Shown piece after piece: positions 1 through 9,860 of a DNA stretch of 64,000 nucleotides. The translations under genes and the position numbers were made by a program. Position 1 is the first letter of the stretch. Each line of letters opens with the position of its first letter. Origin of the DNA: Bradyrhizobium diazoefficiens (GTDB lineage: Bacteria > Pseudomonadota > Alphaproteobacteria > Rhizobiales > Xanthobacteraceae). Below the pieces are notes generated by a model, which saw only the letters and a program-made list of their open reading frames with translations, was not told the origin of the DNA and did no database searches. The stretch is from NCBI RefSeq assembly GCF_018129965.1, contig NZ_JAFCKW010000001.1:558001-622000 (forward strand), read 5' to 3'.

Positions 1-1218
1 CCGCACAGCGCCCCGCGCGTGCGCCGCTTCGCGCTGAAGGTGCAGCAATTCACCGGGCCGATGATGGCGAAATCGCTGGAGGACACTGCGTTCTACCAGT
101 TCCATCGGTTGCTCGCCCTGAATGAGGTCGGCGGCGATCCCGCGAGCAATGGCCTCACCATTCCTGCCTTCCATGAAGCCATGCAGGCCCGCGCCCGGGA
201 ATGGCCGCAAGGAATGACGGCGACCGCGACCCACGACACCAAGCGCGGCGAGGACGCCCGCGCGCGGATCACGTCCCTCAGCGAAATCCCCGGCGAATGG
301 AGCAGCGCGGTATCGCGCTGGAAGGTGCTGAATGCGCCTCACCTCGCGCTGCACGGCAATTTGCGCGCGCCGTCCGCCACGTTCGAATACATGCTCTACC
401 AGACTCTGCTCGGCGCATGGCCCCTCGCGGAGCCGGCCGATGCCGGCTTCGTCGAGCGCATCCAGGCCTACGCGCTCAAGGCCGCGCGCGAAGGCAAGGA
501 AGAGACCAGCTGGCTCAATCCGCATGAGTCATACGAGGAGGGCATCAAGAGCTTCGTCGCGAAAATCCTCGATCCCGCGCTGTCAGGCGAGTTTCTGGAA
601 TCGCTGCAGGCGCTGGCGCGCCGCGTCGCGCTGCTCGGCGCGTTGAACGGGCTCAGCCAGCTCACCCTGAAGGCGACATTGCCGGGCGTTCCCGACTTCT
701 ACCAGGGCACCGAGTTCTGGGACCTGTCGCTGGTCGATCCCGACAATCGCCGCCCGGTCGACTTTGCCGCGCGGCATGCGTCGCTCGGCCTGCTGGACGA
801 TCCGGATTGGCGGAGCCTGATCACGAACTGGCCGGATGGGCGGCTCAAGCTGGCCTGGACGCGCCAGCTGCTCAAGCTGCGCAGCGCGCTCTCCGATGTC
901 TTTACACGCGGGGACTACCAGCCGCTGGACGTACGCGGCGCGCACGCCGATCATGTCGTCGCCTTCGCCCGCCGTCATGGCCACGGCGCCGCGATCGTCG
1001 TGGTCGGACGCCAGTTCGTGCCGTTCACGCAAGCAGGGCGGGAATGGCCGGCGCCGGAAGGTTTTGACGCGACCGTCGATATCACCGGTTACACGGCGGC
1101 GGGACTTGTCGGCAATGAATTGCCGCTGGCGCAGGCTTTCCGCGATTTTCCCGCTTTCGTCATCGAAGCCCGCGTGGCAAGCCCCATCATGCCTGCCCGG
1201 CAAAAGGCAGGCGGCTAG
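1..1218 (+). CDS. treY: Maltooligosyl trehalose synthase, C-terminal part
   Basis: The reading frame is open from the first base, so the gene is cut by the window edge; about 405 C-terminal residues are present. TreY rearranges the terminal alpha-1,4 bond of maltooligosaccharides to a trehalosyl end, the first step of TreY/TreZ trehalose synthesis in the cytoplasm. Recognisable family blocks are TGPMMAKSLEDTAFYQFHR followed by LNEVGGDP near the start, the TATHDTKRGED block, and GVPDFYQGTEFWDLSLVDP with DNRRPVD further on, all typical of the GH13 TreY subfamily. The partner genes treZ and treX would lie upstream, outside the window. A minus-strand gene starts its stop codon 4 bases after this one ends, so the two genes converge with no room for a hairpin terminator. 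Confidence 0.93.
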   Translation, partial: PHSAPRVRRFALKVQQFTGPMMAKSLEDTAFYQFHRLLALNEVGGDPASNGLTIPAFHEAMQARAREWPQGMTATATHDTKRGEDARARITSLSEIPGEWSSAVSRWKVLNAPHLALHGNLRAPSATFEYMLYQTLLGAWPLAEPADAGFVERIQAYALKAAREGKEETSWLNPHESYEEGIKSFVAKILDPALSGEFLESLQALARRVALLGALNGLSQLTLKATLPGVPDFYQGTEFWDLSLVDPDNRRPVDFAARHASLGLLDDPDWRSLITNWPDGRLKLAWTRQLLKLRSALSDVFTRGDYQPLDVRGAHADHVVAFARRHGHGAAIVVVGRQFVPFTQAGREWPAPEGFDATVDITGYTAAGLVGNELPLAQAFRDFPAFVIEARVASPIMPARQKAGG

Positions 1219-1222
1219 ACGC

Positions 1223-1540
1223 TCACTTTCCATCGTCCTTGGTCAGCAGCAACTGACCGCGCTTGCGGATTGTCGCTTGCGCCATCTCGGCGAAGCGCTG
1301 CAGCAGCCACGGCAGCACCACCTGCACCTTGACATGATCGTCGGCAACATCGACCTGACCGCTGGCGATCTGGCCCATGGCACGAATGCGGAAATTCATG
1401 GTGTCCCCGGCCCAGCGCTCCTCCTCGACATGGATCACGGGAATGCTCGCCGCAGCGCGGCCGAGCCCGGTCTTGAGCCTCCGCACCGCCTCTTCACGGC
1501 CGAGACGATGCGGAATGGAGACGACGAGCGGTGCTGACAT
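1223..1540 (-). CDS. Polyhydroxyalkanoic acid system family protein
   Basis: A 105-residue protein starting MSAPLVVSIPHRLGREEAV, with the SIPHxLGxxEA-R pattern and the later ...VxVxLPWLL stretch of the small PHA_gran_rgn family (polyhydroxyalkanoate granule-associated/regulatory proteins). In this family the genes are often near PHA synthesis loci; here it stands alone between treY and a micro-membrane gene. It has no signal peptide or membrane segment. The biochemical role is not established, and I assign the family only from the sequence pattern. It converges tail-to-tail with treY. Confidence 0.75.
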   Translation of the reverse strand: MSAPLVVSIPHRLGREEAVRRLKTGLGRAAASIPVIHVEEERWAGDTMNFRIRAMGQIASGQVDVADDHVKVQVVLPWLLQRFAEMAQATIRKRGQLLLTKDDGK

Positions 1541-1718
1541 GATCCCTGCCGGTAATGATTGAACACTCCCTTAGTTATGTCGCGCGGAACGACAAAGGTT
1601 CCATGCAAGTTCGGTCTGCCCGCGTGTTTCATAAAGGGAACTTTCAAACCTGCGGCAAGTTGCCCTTGGCACAACGGACAAATGCACCCCTTTGACAAAG
1701 GGGCTGGAGGAGAGTCGC

Positions 1719-1883
1719 ATGTCTATCGGTACAATCATTCTGATCATTCTTGTCATCGCCCTGCTCGGCGGCTTCAGCGGCATCGGCGGCGGCCCGTTCT
1801 ACGGCACCGGCTATTATGGCGGTGGCGGCCTCGGGCTCATCATCGTCATCCTGGTGATCCTGCTGCTGCTTGGCCGGATCTAG
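1719..1883 (+). CDS. DUF3309 family small membrane protein
   Basis: A 54-residue protein, MSIGTIILIILVIALLGGF..., with two hydrophobic segments separated by a glycine/tyrosine-rich linker (GTGYYGGGGLG). This two-helix-plus-Gly-loop layout is characteristic of DUF3309 proteins, which are common in Bradyrhizobium relatives. I chose the ATG at 1719 because GGAGGAGAG lies 5-10 bases upstream; an in-frame ATG at 1692 would add nine residues without a better ribosome site. The function is unknown in the family. The stop codon is followed at once by the palindromic repeat at 1894-1979. Confidence 0.75.
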   Translation: MSIGTIILIILVIALLGGFSGIGGGPFYGTGYYGGGGLGLIIVILVILLLLGRI

Positions 1884-1893
1884 CTGCTGACGC

Positions 1894-1979
1894 GTAGGGT
1901 GGGTTAGCGAAGCGTAACCCACCTCTTTCGCTCTAAAGACGAACAGTGGTGGGTTACGCCTTCGGCTAACCCACCCTAC
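1894..1979. repeat. Intergenic double-hairpin palindrome
   Basis: The outer arms GTAGGGTGGGTTA (1894-1906) and TAACCCACCCTAC (1967-1979) are perfect inverted copies. Within them sit two smaller hairpins, GGGTTA-GCGAAGCG-TAACCC (1901-1920) and GGGTTAcgccttcggcTAACCC (about 1950-1971). Similar motifs around GGGTTTCGCTGCGCTCTACCC occur at 5681-5766. The right arm overlaps the last bases of ligD and contains its stop codon. Lying between converging genes, it could act as a bidirectional terminator; it also resembles dispersed REP-type elements. Confidence 0.85.
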
Positions 1980-4657
1980 TTCGTTTTCGCCACCAGCTTC
2001 TTGATTGCGGCCTTGATCGTTGCGGCCGCATCGTCATAGCCATCCCACGCCTTCGAGCGCGCCAGCAGGCCCGGCACCGTTCGCACTGTATAGCGCCTGG
2101 GATCGAGACCGCTCTTAACCTGTGCCCAGGTCACCGGCATCGAGACTGTCGCGCCATCGCGGGCGCGCGGAGACAGCGGCGCCACTGCGGTCGAGAGCCG
2201 ATCGTTGCGCAGATAGTCCAGAAAAATCTTCCCGTTACGCAGCTTCTTGGACATGTTGAGCAGATAGCGCTCGGGCGCGTCGTCGGCCATCCACTGGCAG
2301 ACGCCCTGTGCGAAGGCTTTGGCCTCCTTCCAGCTCACTCTCTCGCGCGCACCGTGAAGCAGCGGCACCACCACGTGCAGGCCCTTGCCGCCGGTGGTCT
2401 TGCAGAAACTCTCCATGCCGAGATCGGTGAGCCGCTGCCGCATCTCTTTCGCCGCGTCGACGACATCGGGGAAGTCCACGTCCGGCGCGGGATCGAGGTC
2501 GAACACCAGCCGGCCTGGCGTGTCATAAGCGTTCGGCGCACAATTCCAGGGGTGCAGTTCGAGGCCGCCGATCTGTGCGACTGCCGCAAGGCCCTCGACG
2601 CGGTCGATCTGCAAATAAGGCTTGCGGTCGCCGGAGACCCTGGCGAGTTCCAGCAGATTCGAGCTGCCCTGCATGGCATGGCGCTGGAAGAACTTTTCGC
2701 CGCCGATGCCATCAGGCGCGCGCAGGATCGAGCACGGGCGGCCCTTCAGATGTTCGATCATCCAGGCGCCGACCGCTTCGAAATAGCGGGCGAGATCGAG
2801 TTTGGTCACGCCTTCCCCGTCGCCTGCGTCCGGCCACAGCTCCTTGTCGGGCTTGGAAATCACGACGCCCATGACTTCGGCGCTGCTGCCGGCCTTCGAC
2901 CGCCCAGCGGACCGCGCCGACACCCGCTTTTTGGCGGAGGGCTTGGCAAGCCTGGTGTCGGCAGGCGTTTCCGCCTCGACCTCCTCGGCCGGCTTGTCCT
3001 GCCGCAGGCCCTTGAACGCGGCCTGGCGGATATTGCCGTCGGCGGTGAAGCCGGCAAACTCGATCTCGGCGACGAGCTCGGGCTTGAGCCAGTGCACGTC
3101 GCGGGTCTTCTTCGGCGCGTTCTTTCCGCCGAACGGATTCGCGTTCGACGCGGCCTCCTTGAGGAACGGCATGATGCGCTTGACCGTATCGGCGCCAAAA
3201 CCGGTGCCGACCATGCCGACAAAGGCGAGATGATCGCCGCGATGCACGCCGGCCATCAGCGAGCGGAATTTTCCGGCGGTGGTCTTCCAGCCCCCGATCA
3301 CGACCTCATGCCCGGCACGGCATTTCGCCTTGGTCCAGCTCTCGCTGCGGCCGGAGCGATACGGCGCATCCAGCTTCTTCGACACGATGCCTTCGAGCTC
3401 GAGCTTGCAGGCCGATTGCAACACCGCATCGCCGCCGCTCTCGAAATGTTCGACGAAGCGGATCAGGCTCGCCTTCTTCTTGCGCGACCCGAGCAGCGCC
3501 TTGAGTTTGTCCTTGCGCTCACCGAGCGGCAGCCGGCGGCAATCGAGGCCTTCTGCGAACAGCAGGTCGAAAGCGAAGAAGATCAGCTCTTCGGTCTTGC
3601 CATCCGACAGCGCGGCCTGCAGCGCGGAAAAGTTCGGTGCGCCATCCTCGTCGAGCGCGACGATCTCGCCGTCGACCATCGCATCCGGCAAGGAACAAGC
3701 CTCCTCGGCGATCGCCGCGAATTTGCCGGTCCAGTCGAGGCCCTTGCGCGTCCGCAGGGTCGCCTTGCCATCTTCGATTCTGAGCTGCACCCGGTAGCCG
3801 TCGAACTTGATCTCGTGGCACCAGCCATCTGCCGACAGCGGACGCTCGACCAGCGTACAGAGCTGCGGCGCGACGAAGTCCGGCATCTCCGACAGTTCCC
3901 AGGCAGTCGACGCGGTGGTGGCCTTTTTTTTCGTCGCCTTCTTCGTCACCGGACCAGACTTCAGCGACGCTCGCGGCGCAGCTTTGACCGTGCGCCCTTT
4001 CGGCTCCTCGGCGCGGTTGGACTGCCAGACCGCATCCGGCGTGGTTTTCGCGCCCTTCGCCAGCATGAACGGCTTCGGCGCGCGGCCCTTGCCTTCGGCA
4101 ATCTCTGCCATCGCGCGACCGGAGGCCACCGACCTGTCCTCTGTGAGGATGTCCTCGTCTTCGCTGGCAAATTCGTCACGGTGCTTGATCAGCAGCCAGT
4201 TGGTTCGCTTGCCGCCGGTGCGGTCGTTACGCATGCGCACCAGCACCCAGCTTCCGTGCAGCTTCTCGCCATGCAGCGTGAACTTCAGATCACCCTTCCT
4301 GAAGCCGGCCTCCGGATCGTCGCAGTCCCAGGTGCCGCGATCCCACAGCATCACGGTGCCGCCGCCGTACTGGCCTTCCGGAATCGTGCCTTCGAAATCA
4401 CCATAGTCGAGCGGATGGTCCTCGACCTCCACCGCCAGCCGCTTGTCGTGCGGATCGAGCGAAGGGCCTTTCGTTACTGCCCATGATTTGAAGACACCGT
4501 CGAACTCGAGCCGTAAATCGTAATGCAGTCGCGTCGCATCATGTTTCTGGATCACGAAGCGGCGCTGTTTCGAGGACGCCACGGCGGTCTTGCCGGAGGG
4601 CTCCGGCGTCTTCGCAAAATCCCGCTTCTGTCGATAGGTGGAAAGCTTTCGCAGCAC
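1976..4657 (-). CDS. ligD: ATP-dependent DNA ligase LigD (PE-LIG-POL)
   Basis: An 893-residue multi-domain enzyme for bacterial non-homologous end joining. Order: 3'-phosphoesterase domain (about residues 30-180; metal/catalytic set H39, H45, D47, R49 in [13 protein letters not shown], and H81/Y85 in HPLDYG), ATP-dependent ligase domain (about 260-560; adenylated lysine K284 in EIKFDGYR), and C-terminal primase/polymerase domain (about 600-880; catalytic DLD at 720-722 in LVFDLDP). This is the Pseudomonas-like domain order. It joins ends held by Ku, whose gene is divergent and starts 119 bases away, so the two probably share an intergenic promoter region. Lys/Ala/Ser-rich linkers separate the domains. 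The TAG stop lies inside the palindrome at 1894-1979. Confidence 0.97.
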   Translation of the reverse strand: MLRKLSTYRQKRDFAKTPEPSGKTAVASSKQRRFVIQKHDATRLHYDLRLEFDGVFKSWAVTKGPSLDPHDKRLAVEVEDHPLDYGDFEGTIPEGQYGGGTVMLWDRGTWDCDDPEAGFRKGDLKFTLHGEKLHGSWVLVRMRNDRTGGKRTNWLLIKHRDEFASEDEDILTEDRSVASGRAMAEIAEGKGRAPKPFMLAKGAKTTPDAVWQSNRAEEPKGRTVKAAPRASLKSGPVTKKATKKKATTASTAWELSEMPDFVAPQLCTLVERPLSADGWCHEIKFDGYRVQLRIEDGKATLRTRKGLDWTGKFAAIAEEACSLPDAMVDGEIVALDEDGAPNFSALQAALSDGKTEELIFFAFDLLFAEGLDCRRLPLGERKDKLKALLGSRKKKASLIRFVEHFESGGDAVLQSACKLELEGIVSKKLDAPYRSGRSESWTKAKCRAGHEVVIGGWKTTAGKFRSLMAGVHRGDHLAFVGMVGTGFGADTVKRIMPFLKEAASNANPFGGKNAPKKTRDVHWLKPELVAEIEFAGFTADGNIRQAAFKGLRQDKPAEEVEAETPADTRLAKPSAKKRVSARSAGRSKAGSSAEVMGVVISKPDKELWPDAGDGEGVTKLDLARYFEAVGAWMIEHLKGRPCSILRAPDGIGGEKFFQRHAMQGSSNLLELARVSGDRKPYLQIDRVEGLAAVAQIGGLELHPWNCAPNAYDTPGRLVFDLDPAPDVDFPDVVDAAKEMRQRLTDLGMESFCKTTGGKGLHVVVPLLHGARERVSWKEAKAFAQGVCQWMADDAPERYLLNMSKKLRNGKIFLDYLRNDRLSTAVAPLSPRARDGATVSMPVTWAQVKSGLDPRRYTVRTVPGLLARSKAWDGYDDAAATIKAAIKKLVAKTK

Positions 4658-4776
4658 GGCGTTCCCGTATGTCCCTTCGGCGTTTCGAGCCTAGCACGGC
4701 ACAAGTCCCACCCGGAACCAAAACCCCGGAGGCCGGTTGGAGTTCCTGATAAGCCCTGACATCACCGGAGAATACC

Positions 4777-5661
4777 ATGGCCCCCCGCGCCTACTGGAAA
4801 GGGACGCTGAAACTGTCCCTCGTCAGCTGCCCCGTGGTGCTCTATCCCGCCACGACCTCGGCGGAGAAGACGCGGTTTCATATGATCAACCGCGAGACCG
4901 GCAACCGCCTGAAGCAGCAGATGGTGGATTCGGAGACCGGCGATATCGTCGAGAGCGACCAGAAGGGGCGCGGCTACGAGATCCGTAAGGGCAAATATGT
5001 CGAGATCGAGCCGGAGGAGCTTGAGGCGGTCCAGATCGACAGCAACCACACCATCGACATCGAGAGCTTCGTGCCGAGCGACGAGATCAACCAGCGCTAT
5101 CTCAACCACCCCTACTACATCGCCCCCGACGGCAAGGCGGCGAATGACGCCTTTGCCGTCATTCGGGACGCCATGAAGGACCAGGACCGCGTGGCGCTCG
5201 CCAAGATCGTGCTCACCAACCGCGAGCACATCATCGCGATCGAGCCGCTCGGCAAGGGCCTGCTCGGCACCACGCTGCGCTTTCCTTACGAGCTGCGCGA
5301 CGAAAGCGAGTTCTTCGACGACATCAAGACGCCAAAAATTACCAAGGACATGGTCGAGCTGGCCGGACACATCCTGCAGACCAAGGCCGCGCATTTCGAC
5401 CCTTCGAAGTTCAAGGACGAGTACGAGACCGCGTTGAAGGTGCTGGTCAAGCGCAAGGCGAGCGGCAAGGCCATCGCGATGCCGGAGCGCGACGAGAAGC
5501 CGAGCAACGTCGTCAATCTGATGGATGCGCTGAAGCAGAGCCTGAAGGGTGGCGGAGCAAAGAAGCCTGCGGCGAAGGCCCATGGACGCCGTGTCACCGG
5601 CGGGCGGCGAGCGGCGAAGAAGACGCAGCGGTTGATGGCGCGGCAGCGGAAGGTGAGCTAG
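4777..5661 (+). CDS. ku: DNA end-binding protein Ku
   Basis: A 294-residue bacterial Ku, starting MAPRAYWKGTLKLSLVSCPV, the conserved N-terminal strand of the Ku core. The homodimer rings DNA ends and recruits LigD, encoded divergently next door. The core runs to about residue 255; the final 40 residues are rich in Lys, Arg and Ala (KKPAAKAHGRRVTGGRRAAKK), the basic tail known in bacterial Ku to help DNA binding and threading. The ATG at 4777 fits the usual Ku start. Downstream, a perfect 30-bp inverted repeat separates this gene from converging kdpE. Confidence 0.97.
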   Translation: MAPRAYWKGTLKLSLVSCPVVLYPATTSAEKTRFHMINRETGNRLKQQMVDSETGDIVESDQKGRGYEIRKGKYVEIEPEELEAVQIDSNHTIDIESFVPSDEINQRYLNHPYYIAPDGKAANDAFAVIRDAMKDQDRVALAKIVLTNREHIIAIEPLGKGLLGTTLRFPYELRDESEFFDDIKTPKITKDMVELAGHILQTKAAHFDPSKFKDEYETALKVLVKRKASGKAIAMPERDEKPSNVVNLMDALKQSLKGGGAKKPAAKAHGRRVTGGRRAAKKTQRLMARQRKVS

Positions 5662-5680
5662 CTTGTCATTCCGGGAAGTC

Positions 5681-5766
5681 GTAGGATGGGTAGAGCGCAG
5701 CGAAACCCATCTCTTACCCGCGTGTGTAGAGGGATGATGGGTTTCGCTGCGCTCTACCCATCCTAC
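5681..5766. repeat. Perfect 30-bp inverted repeat, likely two-way terminator
   Basis: Bases 5681-5710 and 5737-5766 are exact reverse complements over 30 bases, with a 26-base spacer. The arm begins GTAGGATGGGTAGAGCGCAG. It lies between the stops of ku (plus) and kdpE (minus), so a hairpin would form on either transcript. There is no T-tract of the classical intrinsic terminator. The arm resembles dispersed palindromes in Bradyrhizobium-type genomes and is related in style to the repeat at 1894-1979. Confidence 0.9.
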
Positions 5767-5779
5767 AGATCTGCGTAAA

Positions 5780-6469
5780 TCAATCCCCCGCCTTCAGCCG
5801 ATACCCGATTCCCGTCTCGGTCAGCACGAATTGCGGCCGTTCCGGATCGACTTCGATCTTCTGGCGGAGCTGGCGGACATAGACGCGCAGATATTGCGCG
5901 TCGGTCAGCTCGTCCCAGAGTTCCTTGAGCAGGAAACGGTGGGTCAGCACCTTGCCGGCGTGCTGCACCAGCACGCGCAGCAGATCGTATTCCTTCGGCG
6001 AGAGCTTGATGTCGCGCTCGCCGACCTTCACGATGCGGCGGACCAGATCGACCGAGAGATCGCCGGTGCGGAACACCGGCCGCTCGCCCTGCACCTGAAG
6101 CTGATGACGCAGCGCGGCGCGCAGGCGCGCCAGAAGCTCGTCCATTCCGAACGGCTTCGTCAGGTAATCGTCGGCGCCGAGATCGAGCGCCTGCACCTTG
6201 CCGGCCTCATCGCCACGGCTCGACAGCACCACGATCGGCACGGCTTCGTTGCGCGCGCGAATGGTGCGCAGCAGCTCATGGCCTTGGATATCGGGCAAGC
6301 CAAGATCGAGGATGATCAGTGCAGGCTCCTCGCTGAGCTTCTCCAGCGCGGTCTTGCCATTCGAGGCTTCCAGGATGTCGTAACCCTGCGTCGACAGACC
6401 CATCCGCAGCAATTTGCGGATCGGCGGCTCATCGTCGATGACCAGGACCTTGATCGGGGCAGCGCTCAT
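5780..6469 (-). CDS. kdpE: KdpE response regulator
   Basis: A 229-residue OmpR-family regulator. The receiver domain (about 1-120) has the acidic pair D12/D13, phosphoacceptor D55 in IILDLGLPD, and the TKPF lysine motif. The C-terminal winged helix (about 130-225) contains LSPKEYDLLRVLV and a typical YIRxLR-like VYVRQLRQKI stretch. It receives phosphate from KdpD and activates the kdp promoter when potassium is limiting. Its ATG overlaps the kdpD TGA (ATGA), indicating translational coupling. I infer that it binds the repeated module found at 14286-14338, 14556-14608, 15149-15201 and 16478-16530. Confidence 0.96.
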   Translation of the reverse strand: MSAAPIKVLVIDDEPPIRKLLRMGLSTQGYDILEASNGKTALEKLSEEPALIILDLGLPDIQGHELLRTIRARNEAVPIVVLSSRGDEAGKVQALDLGADDYLTKPFGMDELLARLRAALRHQLQVQGERPVFRTGDLSVDLVRRIVKVGERDIKLSPKEYDLLRVLVQHAGKVLTHRFLLKELWDELTDAQYLRVYVRQLRQKIEVDPERPQFVLTETGIGYRLKAGD

Positions 6470-9189
6470 GCGGCGGTATCCAATGCGTGGGTCTGGGCCG
6501 GAACGGGCAGACGAATGGTCAGGACCGCGCCGGTGCGGTCACTGCGGTTGGCGGCCGCGATCGTGCCGTGCATCGCCTCGACGAAGCCGCGGGAAATGGC
6601 GAGCCCGAGCCCGGTGCCGGGCCGGACATGATCGCCCTTCTGCGCGCGATAGAATTTGTCGAACACGCTCTCGAGCTCACCCGGCGGAATACCGTCACCC
6701 TCGTCGGCGATCTCCAGCACCACCTGATCCCGCTCGCGCCAGCTGCGGATCGAGACGCTGCTGTCGGGCGCCGAATATTTGGCAGCATTGTCGAGCAGGT
6801 TGAACAGCACCTGTTCGAACAGCACGGCGTCGAGCTGCAGCATCGGCAAATCGGCGGCCAGCACCAGCTCGACCCTGTGGGCGTTGAGGATCTTGGCTGC
6901 CCGCCGCAGCGCGCTGCCGACGATCTCGCCGAGATCGTGCAGGGCCGTATTTGGAACGATGGCGCCGGATTCGAGCTTGGTCATGTCGAGCAAATTGGCG
7001 ATGAAGCGGTTGAGCCGCTCGGATTCGTCGATCACGGTGGCGAGCAGATCGCGCTTCTCGGTGTCCGACAGCGCACCGGCGAGATCGCGCATGGTCGAGG
7101 CCGCTCCCAGCACGGATGCGAGCGGCGTCTTCAGATCATGCGAGATCGACGTCAGCAGCGCCGAACGGAGCCGCTCGGATTCGACCGTGCGCTTGACCCG
7201 GTCCATGTCCTCGACCAGCAGAACGCGCTCGATCGCGAGCGCCCCCTGGTCGACCAGCGCATCGAGCAGCCGACGCTGGTCCGGCGTCAGCAAGGGACCC
7301 GTGCGATCGTTGTCGATGCCAATGACGCCGATCGCGCCGCGTCCGGTGCGCATCGGCAGAAACAGCCGTTTGGCTCCCGGCAAGGTGTCCGAACCGCGGC
7401 CCGCGGGGCGATCGTTGCTCCAGGCCCAGTTGGCGGCGGCAAGATCGGCCTGGTCGAGCGCATCCTCGGGCGGATAGCCGGATTTGACCGTGAGCAGGCC
7501 TTCCTCCGGCAGCAGCAGGACCACGCGAACCTTCAACATCAGCGCCGTCTGATAGGCGGTCGCCCACAGCACGTCGTCGAGCGTCGCGGTACCCGCAAGC
7601 TTGCGGCTGAACGCATAGAGCTGCTCGGTGGTCCGGATCCGGCCGATCGCGGTGTCGGCCTGGCTACGCACCCGCCCGGCAACGTTCGACACCACGAACG
7701 CAATCAACATGAAGAAGAAGAACGCCGCGACGTTGGTCGGGTCGGTGATGGTGAAAGTGTAGACCGGCGGCAGGAAGAAGAAGTTATAAGCGAGCGAGGC
7801 CGCGATGCTCGCCAGCAGCGACGGCCATAATCCGTAGCGAACAGCGACGGCAACCACCGCGGTCAGGAACATCAGGTCGACGTTCTCGATGCCGAAATAA
7901 GGCTGGATGAGCATCGCGGCGCCGAGACCGAGCGCGGTGATCCCCAGAGCCTTCAGATAGGGTCGTGGATCGAACGGCTCGGACCGCGCCGCGGTCTGCA
8001 CCGCCGTCTTCGGCGCAGGTTCGCCCGTGAGTTCGTCGCCCGGGATGACGTGAATGCTGATGTTGCCGGCGCGTCGGACCAGATCGTGCACCACCGAGCC
8101 ACGCATCATTTCAAACCAGAGCGAGCGGGTGGATTTTCCGATCACGATCTGGGTGACGTTGTTGGCTTGCGCGAAATTGATGACGTCGTCGGCAATGCGG
8201 CGGCCAACAGCAGGAATGGTCAGCCCCTCGCCGCCGAGCGCTTCGGCAAGCCGAAGCGTATCGGCCAGCCGGTCGCGCTCGTCATCCGAGAGCTGCAGCG
8301 ATCGTCGCGTCTCGATCGAGATCGCGGTGAACGGCGCATGCAGCCGGTCGGCGAGCCGCTTGGTGTAGCGGACGAGGCCGGCCGCGCGCGGATCCTCGCT
8401 GACGCAGACGAGGATGCGCTCGCCGGCGGCCCAGGGACCGGCGATGGCGTTCGCCTGCATGTGGGTGAGCAACTGCTCGTCGACCCGCTCCGCCGTGCGC
8501 CGCAGCGCCAGTTCGCGCAGCGCTGTCAGGTTGCCCGGTGAGAAATAATGCTCCAGCGCCCGCTCGGCTTGCCGGGGCACATAGACCTTGCCCTCCTTCA
8601 GCCGCTGGATCAAATCGTCCGGCGTGAGGTCGATCAGCTCGATCGCATCGGCGCGGTCGAACACCGAATCCGGCACGGTCTCGCGCACCCGCACATGGGT
8701 GATCTGGGCGACGACGTCGTTCAGGCTCTCGATGTGCTGGATGTTGACGGCGGTATAGACGTCGATGCCGTGCGAGAGCAGCTCTTCGACGTCGAGATAG
8801 CGCTTGGGATGGCGGCTGCCGGCCGCGTTGGTGTGGGCGAGTTCGTCGACCAGCGCGATCTTCGGCCGCCGTGCGATCACGGCATCGAGGTCCATTTCCT
8901 CGACCACCTGGCCGCGATACTCCAGCCGTTTGCGCGGGATCACCTCGAGCCCGCGCACCAGCGCCTCGGTCTCGGCCCGGCCGTGGGTTTCGACGAAGCC
9001 GACCACGACATCGATGCCGGCCTTGCGCCTGGCATGGGCGCTCTGCAGCATCTCGTAGGTCTTGCCGACGCCGGGGGCAGCGCCGACGAAGATCTTCAGC
9101 TTGCCGCTCGCGCTCTCCTCCCGGCGCGCGGCTTCCAGCAGCGCCTCCGGAGAGGGACGTTGTTCGGGATCGCGGCGCTCTCGGACCAT
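6466..9189 (-). CDS. kdpD: KdpD osmosensitive potassium sensor histidine kinase
   Basis: A large inner-membrane sensor kinase, about 907 residues from the ATG at 9189. The N-terminal KdpD domain has a Walker A motif GAAPGVGKT (36-44), followed by a universal-stress-protein-like region, a cluster of four hydrophobic helices (around [16 protein letters not shown] to FFFFMLIAFVV), a GAF-like domain, a HisKA domain with the phosphorylated H684 in SISHDLKTPLAS, and a C-terminal ATPase domain (DNAAKYSA, DEGDGIPP, GTGLGLAI). The frame stays open to a TTG at 9252 inside kdpC; the ATG is preferred because it leaves a normal family N-terminus and a 40-base gap after kdpC. It is coupled to kdpE by a 4-base overlap. 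Confidence 0.95.
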   Translation of the reverse strand: MVRERRDPEQRPSPEALLEAARREESASGKLKIFVGAAPGVGKTYEMLQSAHARRKAGIDVVVGFVETHGRAETEALVRGLEVIPRKRLEYRGQVVEEMDLDAVIARRPKIALVDELAHTNAAGSRHPKRYLDVEELLSHGIDVYTAVNIQHIESLNDVVAQITHVRVRETVPDSVFDRADAIELIDLTPDDLIQRLKEGKVYVPRQAERALEHYFSPGNLTALRELALRRTAERVDEQLLTHMQANAIAGPWAAGERILVCVSEDPRAAGLVRYTKRLADRLHAPFTAISIETRRSLQLSDDERDRLADTLRLAEALGGEGLTIPAVGRRIADDVINFAQANNVTQIVIGKSTRSLWFEMMRGSVVHDLVRRAGNISIHVIPGDELTGEPAPKTAVQTAARSEPFDPRPYLKALGITALGLGAAMLIQPYFGIENVDLMFLTAVVAVAVRYGLWPSLLASIAASLAYNFFFLPPVYTFTITDPTNVAAFFFFMLIAFVVSNVAGRVRSQADTAIGRIRTTEQLYAFSRKLAGTATLDDVLWATAYQTALMLKVRVVLLLPEEGLLTVKSGYPPEDALDQADLAAANWAWSNDRPAGRGSDTLPGAKRLFLPMRTGRGAIGVIGIDNDRTGPLLTPDQRRLLDALVDQGALAIERVLLVEDMDRVKRTVESERLRSALLTSISHDLKTPLASVLGAASTMRDLAGALSDTEKRDLLATVIDESERLNRFIANLLDMTKLESGAIVPNTALHDLGEIVGSALRRAAKILNAHRVELVLAADLPMLQLDAVLFEQVLFNLLDNAAKYSAPDSSVSIRSWRERDQVVLEIADEGDGIPPGELESVFDKFYRAQKGDHVRPGTGLGLAISRGFVEAMHGTIAAANRSDRTGAVLTIRLPVPAQTHALDTAA

Positions 9190-9229
9190 CAGGGCAGTAT
9201 AATCATCCGGGCGCCGCGAGCCTAGACCG

Positions 9230-9835
9230 CTACTTCGCGGTGGCGCGATCAAGCGCGAGATTCAACGCCAGAACGTTAACCCGGGGTTCGCCCAGCAGAC
9301 CGAGCAGGCGGCCCTGGGTGTTGGAGGCCACGAGCTGCCTGAGCTGGTCTTCGGAGATATTCCGCGCCTTCGCGACGCGCGGCACCTGGAATTGCGCCGC
9401 TTCCGGCGAGATATCTGGGTCGAGCCCGCTCGCCGAGGTCGTGACAAGGTCCACCGGCACGGTGGCGTTCGGGTTCTCCGCCTTCAGCCGATCCACGTCT
9501 TCCTTGAGCCGGTCGGCGAGCGCCTTGCTGGTCGGACCGAGATTCGAGCCGCCCGAATTAGCCGCGTTGTAGGGCGCGGACACAGTCTTGGTCGAATCAT
9601 TCGGGTCCGGCGCCAGCGTCGCCGAGGGTCGGCCTTGGAAGTATTTGTCGTCCTTGAACTCCTGGCCGATCAGGGCGGAGCCGACCACCTTGCCGTCCTG
9701 CTCGATCAGGCTGCCCTTCGCCTGCGCGGGAAAGATCGCGCCGGCGATGGCGGTCATGGCGAGCGGATAGGCCAGGCCCGTAATGGCGGTGAGCACCAGC
9801 AAGAGGACGATGGCGGGGCGGATTTCTCTGAGCAT
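9230..9835 (-). CDS. kdpC: KdpC potassium-transporting ATPase subunit C
   Basis: A 201-residue subunit with one N-terminal membrane helix ([19 protein letters not shown]) and the conserved GSALIGQ and YFQGRPSAT blocks of KdpC. It stabilises the KdpA-KdpB complex. The start is the ATG at 9835, with AGGAGA seven bases upstream; the frame is open further upstream, but that extension would only translate the palindromic repeat at 9861-9998. The last 25 residues include [10 protein letters not shown], the usual KdpC end. Confidence 0.95.
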   Translation of the reverse strand: MLREIRPAIVLLLVLTAITGLAYPLAMTAIAGAIFPAQAKGSLIEQDGKVVGSALIGQEFKDDKYFQGRPSATLAPDPNDSTKTVSAPYNAANSGGSNLGPTSKALADRLKEDVDRLKAENPNATVPVDLVTTSASGLDPDISPEAAQFQVPRVAKARNISEDQLRQLVASNTQGRLLGLLGEPRVNVLALNLALDRATAK

Positions 9836-9860
9836 GTTAGGTCTCCTGTATCTTTCGCCG

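Noticed and set aside
2354..4486. Long open frame (about 710 codons) antisense to ligD
   Set aside because: GC-rich genes with strong third-position bias leave long open antisense frames; the encoded sequence is Arg/Ala/Leu-rich without family motifs, while the opposite strand is an intact LigD.
9190..9252. Upstream TTG extension of kdpD into kdpC
   Set aside because: Would overlap kdpC and gives an atypical N-terminus; the ATG at 9189 matches the family.
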